Assembly (NCBI GenBank): GCA_937125135.1
Contig: CAKZLD010000117.1
Location: 1-46,204 of the forward strand
Source of the DNA: an uncultured Ignavibacterium sp.
Lineage (GTDB): Bacteria > Bacteroidota > Ignavibacteria > Ignavibacteriales > Ignavibacteriaceae
Reading direction: 5' to 3'
Length of the DNA stretch: 46,204 nucleotides
Shown here: piece after piece, positions 44,057 to 46,204 of the stretch
Layout of the letters: every line of letters begins with the position of its first letter
Numbering within the stretch: position 1 is the stretch's first letter
The notes under the pieces: generated by a model
Database searches by the model: none
Told to the model about the DNA's origin: nothing
Seen by the model: the letters and a program-made list of their open reading frames with translations, nothing else
Program-made: the position numbers and the translations under genes

Positions 44057-45963
44057 TAAAATTAGAATCAAAAATTCCTGCAGGACATATTTCCGAAAAA
44101 TGGACAAATCATAAATTCAACTTAAAACTCATCAATCCTGCTAATAAAAGAAAATACACTATCATTGTTGTAGGAACCGGATTAGCAGGTGCTTCTGCTT
44201 CTGCTACATTAGGTGAGTTAGGATATAATGTTTTGACTTTTACTTTTCACGACAGTGCAAGAAGAGCACATTCAATTGCTGCTCAAGGTGGAATAAATGC
44301 AGCAAAGAACTATCAAAATGATGGAGATTCTGTTTACAGACTTTTTTATGATACAGTTAAAGGCGGAGATTTCAGAGCGAGAGAAGCTAACGTGTACAGA
44401 CTTGCAGAATTAAGCGGGAATATTATTGATCAGTGCGTTTCTCAAGGAGTTCCTTTCGCACGAGAATATGGTGGATTGTTAGATAATCGTTCTTTTGGAG
44501 GTGCTCAGGTTTCAAGAACTTTTTATGCACGAGGTCAGACAGGTCAACAATTACTTATCGGTGCTGTAGCATCAATGAACCGACAGATTGATTTAGGAAC
44601 AGTAAAACTCTTTACAAGACGTGAGATGCTGGACTTAGTGGTAGTAGATGGTCAGGCAAAAGGAATTATAGTAAGAAATTTAGTAACTGGTGAAATTGAA
44701 AAATATTCTGCTCACGCTGTCGTGCTTGCCACAGGTGGTTATTCAAATGTTTTCTTTTTATCTACAAATGCAATGAACTGTAATACAACTGCGATTTGGA
44801 GAGCTCACAAACGAGGAGCACTTTTCGCAAATCCTTGTTTTACTCAGATTCATCCAACTTGTTTACCATTACACGGAGAATCACAATCAAAACTAACATT
44901 GATGAGTGAGTCTCTAAGAAATGATGGAAGAGTTTGGGTTTCAAAAATCAAAAATGATATGCGTCATCCGAATGATATTCCTGAAGATGAAAGAGATTAT
45001 TATCTTGAAAGGAAATATCCATCATTTGGTAATCTTTCTCCACGAGATATTTCATCGCGTGCAGCAAAAGAAGTTTGTGATGAAGGAAGAGGTGTTCACG
45101 GCGGTGAAGCAGTTTATCTTGATTTCAGAGATGCAATCAAACGATTAGGAAAAAATGTGATTGAAGAGCGTTATGGTAATTTGTTCGAAATTTACGAAAC
45201 TATTACTGGAGATAATCCGTATCAGGTTCCAATGAAAATTTATCCCGCACCTCATTACACTATGGGCGGTTTATGGGTTGATTATAATTTAATGAGCAAT
45301 ATGCCCGGACTTTTCGTACTCGGTGAAGCTAATTTTTCTGATCACGGTGCGAATAGATTAGGTGCTTCTGCTCTTATGCAAGGTTTAGCAGATGGATATT
45401 TTGTTATCCCTTACACAATTGGCGATTATCTTGCAACTTATAAACCATCTTTGGTTGATACTTCACACAATGAATTTGAAAAAGTTAAAAATGAAGTTAA
45501 AGAAACGATAGACAGACTTCTTTCAATTAAAGGTAAGAGAACAGTTGATGATATTCACAAGCAACTTGGAAGAATTATGTGGGATAAAGTGGGAATGGCT
45601 CGAAATGAAAAAGGATTAAAAGAAGCTATCTCACAAATTAGAAGTCTAAGAGAAGAATTTTGGACTTCTGTAAATGTACCAGGAAGCGGTGATGATGTAA
45701 ATCAGACTTTGGAAAGAGCAGGCAGACTAATAGACTATTTAGAATTGGGTGAGTTGATGGCAATTGATGCGCTCAACAGAAATGAATCTTGTGGTGGTCA
45801 TTTTAGAGAAGAATATCAGTATGAAGATGGTGAAGCCAAAAGAGATGATGAAAATTACTCTTACGTTGCAGCCTGGGAATTCAAAGGGAATTATGATTGG
45901 GAACTTCATAAAGAAAACCTTGTTTTTGAATATGTAAAACCAGCAGTAAGGAGTTACAAATAA
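44053..45963 (+). CDS. sdhA: Succinate dehydrogenase flavoprotein subunit
   Basis: The 636-residue flavoprotein oxidises succinate to fumarate, feeding electrons to SdhB. It has the FAD dinucleotide motif [13 protein letters not shown], the [14 protein letters not shown] segment with the covalently linked FAD histidine, [10 protein letters not shown] and the substrate-site [17 protein letters not shown], then [13 protein letters not shown] and the C-terminal [18 protein letters not shown] (split over about 600-620). The longer N-terminus and insertions match the type B enzymes with a single cytochrome b. Its stop codon shares one base with the sdhB start (TAATG). Confidence 0.96.
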   Translation: MIKLESKIPAGHISEKWTNHKFNLKLINPANKRKYTIIVVGTGLAGASASATLGELGYNVLTFTFHDSARRAHSIAAQGGINAAKNYQNDGDSVYRLFYDTVKGGDFRAREANVYRLAELSGNIIDQCVSQGVPFAREYGGLLDNRSFGGAQVSRTFYARGQTGQQLLIGAVASMNRQIDLGTVKLFTRREMLDLVVVDGQAKGIIVRNLVTGEIEKYSAHAVVLATGGYSNVFFLSTNAMNCNTTAIWRAHKRGALFANPCFTQIHPTCLPLHGESQSKLTLMSESLRNDGRVWVSKIKNDMRHPNDIPEDERDYYLERKYPSFGNLSPRDISSRAAKEVCDEGRGVHGGEAVYLDFRDAIKRLGKNVIEERYGNLFEIYETITGDNPYQVPMKIYPAPHYTMGGLWVDYNLMSNMPGLFVLGEANFSDHGANRLGASALMQGLADGYFVIPYTIGDYLATYKPSLVDTSHNEFEKVKNEVKETIDRLLSIKGKRTVDDIHKQLGRIMWDKVGMARNEKGLKEAISQIRSLREEFWTSVNVPGSGDDVNQTLERAGRLIDYLELGELMAIDALNRNESCGGHFREEYQYEDGEAKRDDENYSYVAAWEFKGNYDWELHKENLVFEYVKPAVRSYK

Positions 45964-46204
45964 TGGAAACAAAAAATCTTAATTTAAAACTTAAAATCTG
46001 GAGACAGAAAAACGCTAATTCAGTAGGTAGTTTTGTTGATTATGATGTTTCGGTTTCTCCTGATGCTTCCTTTCTTGAAATGTTGGATGAATTGAACAAT
46101 AAATTAGAATCACAAGGATTAGAACCTGTAGTTTTTGAAAGTGATTGCAGAGAAGGAATTTGTGGAACCTGCGGATTAGTTATAAATGGACATCCACATG
46201 GTCC
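45963..46204 (+). CDS. sdhB: Succinate dehydrogenase iron-sulphur subunit (5' part only)
   Basis: Only the first 80 codons lie in the window; the gene runs off the end. The visible part begins [17 protein letters not shown] and contains the [2Fe-2S] ligands in [20 protein letters not shown] (split near residues 60-79), preceded by [17 protein letters not shown]. The C-terminal [3Fe-4S]/[4Fe-4S] domain is outside. It overlaps sdhA by one base, completing a C-A-B order that is normal for this group. Confidence 0.93.
   Translation, partial: METKNLNLKLKIWRQKNANSVGSFVDYDVSVSPDASFLEMLDELNNKLESQGLEPVVFESDCREGICGTCGLVINGHPHG

Noticed and set aside
1-46204. CRISPR array, prophage, insertion sequence or defence island
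   Set aside because: No spaced direct repeats, transposase, integrase, phage structural or restriction genes were seen; nearly every gene is a recognisable housekeeping or envelope function.

Overview
The window is AT-rich, gene-dense chromosomal DNA from a bacterium of the Bacteroidota/Chlorobi/Ignavibacteria group. The taxonomic call is an inference. It rests on a C-terminal type IX secretion (T9SS) sorting domain with the NYPNPF linker typical of Ignavibacteria-like genomes, the parA-parB-DUF5683 gene order, a folP-cdaA linkage, a single-cytochrome sdhCAB operon of the Bacteroidota type, and a cobalamin riboswitch ahead of a TonB-dependent receptor. Ignavibacteriales is my best guess. I saw no rRNA, tRNA, CRISPR array, insertion sequence or prophage gene, so most of the window reads as stable core genome.

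Layout. 1-110: an 87-bp imperfect palindrome built from eight phased CAGAT/ATCAG units. 111-5434 (minus): floA, a small membrane-anchored protein, a UvrD/PcrA-type helicase and a secreted nucleotidase. 5716-8202 (plus): clpC with a strong terminator. 8304-19918 (plus): about thirteen tightly packed genes (pterin dehydratase, pyrE, MscS channel, M64 peptidase, SpoIIE-type phosphatase, aldehyde dehydrogenase, MgtC/DUF4010, truA, SDR, two envelope proteins, crotonase, and a possible degenerate deacetylase). 19938-23321 (minus): an ectonucleotide phosphodiesterase, a small secreted protein and the ribosome-rescue factor RqcH. 23396-34009 (plus): PASTA protein, rpe, folP, cdaA (c-di-AMP synthase), GT2, CHAD, UPF0173, parA, parB, DUF5683, a zinc-ribbon membrane protein, nadB and phenylalanine hydroxylase, with few gaps. 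34017-37304 (minus): typA, an isochorismatase-fold hydrolase and a C39-like peptidase, divergent from a Ddl-like ATP-grasp ligase (37380-38435, plus). 38449-43175 (minus): a B12 operon. 43382-46204 (plus): sdhC, sdhA and the start of sdhB, cut by the window end.

The most interesting region is the B12 operon. A cobalamin aptamer (42986-43175) is followed by an expression platform whose parts can all be read in the sequence: an L13-type hairpin, a CGCG loop able to kiss L5, a competing downstream CGCGAAG, and a perfect 9-bp stem that masks the start region of btuB. Behind btuB lies a secreted beta-propeller protein that looks like a counterpart of the Bacteroides surface cobalamin binder BtuG, but with a T9SS sorting signal in place of a lipoprotein anchor. 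Next come an unknown 73-residue protein, a cysteine-rich CWC protein and a DUF6580 membrane protein. I infer a corrinoid capture and uptake locus in which T9SS replaces lipoprotein export.

Other links: the pterin dehydratase at 8304 and the phenylalanine hydroxylase at 33194 belong to one pterin-dependent reaction cycle although about 25 kb apart. The C39-like peptidase and ATP-grasp pair looks like a peptide-bond-forming and peptide-cleaving module of unknown substrate.
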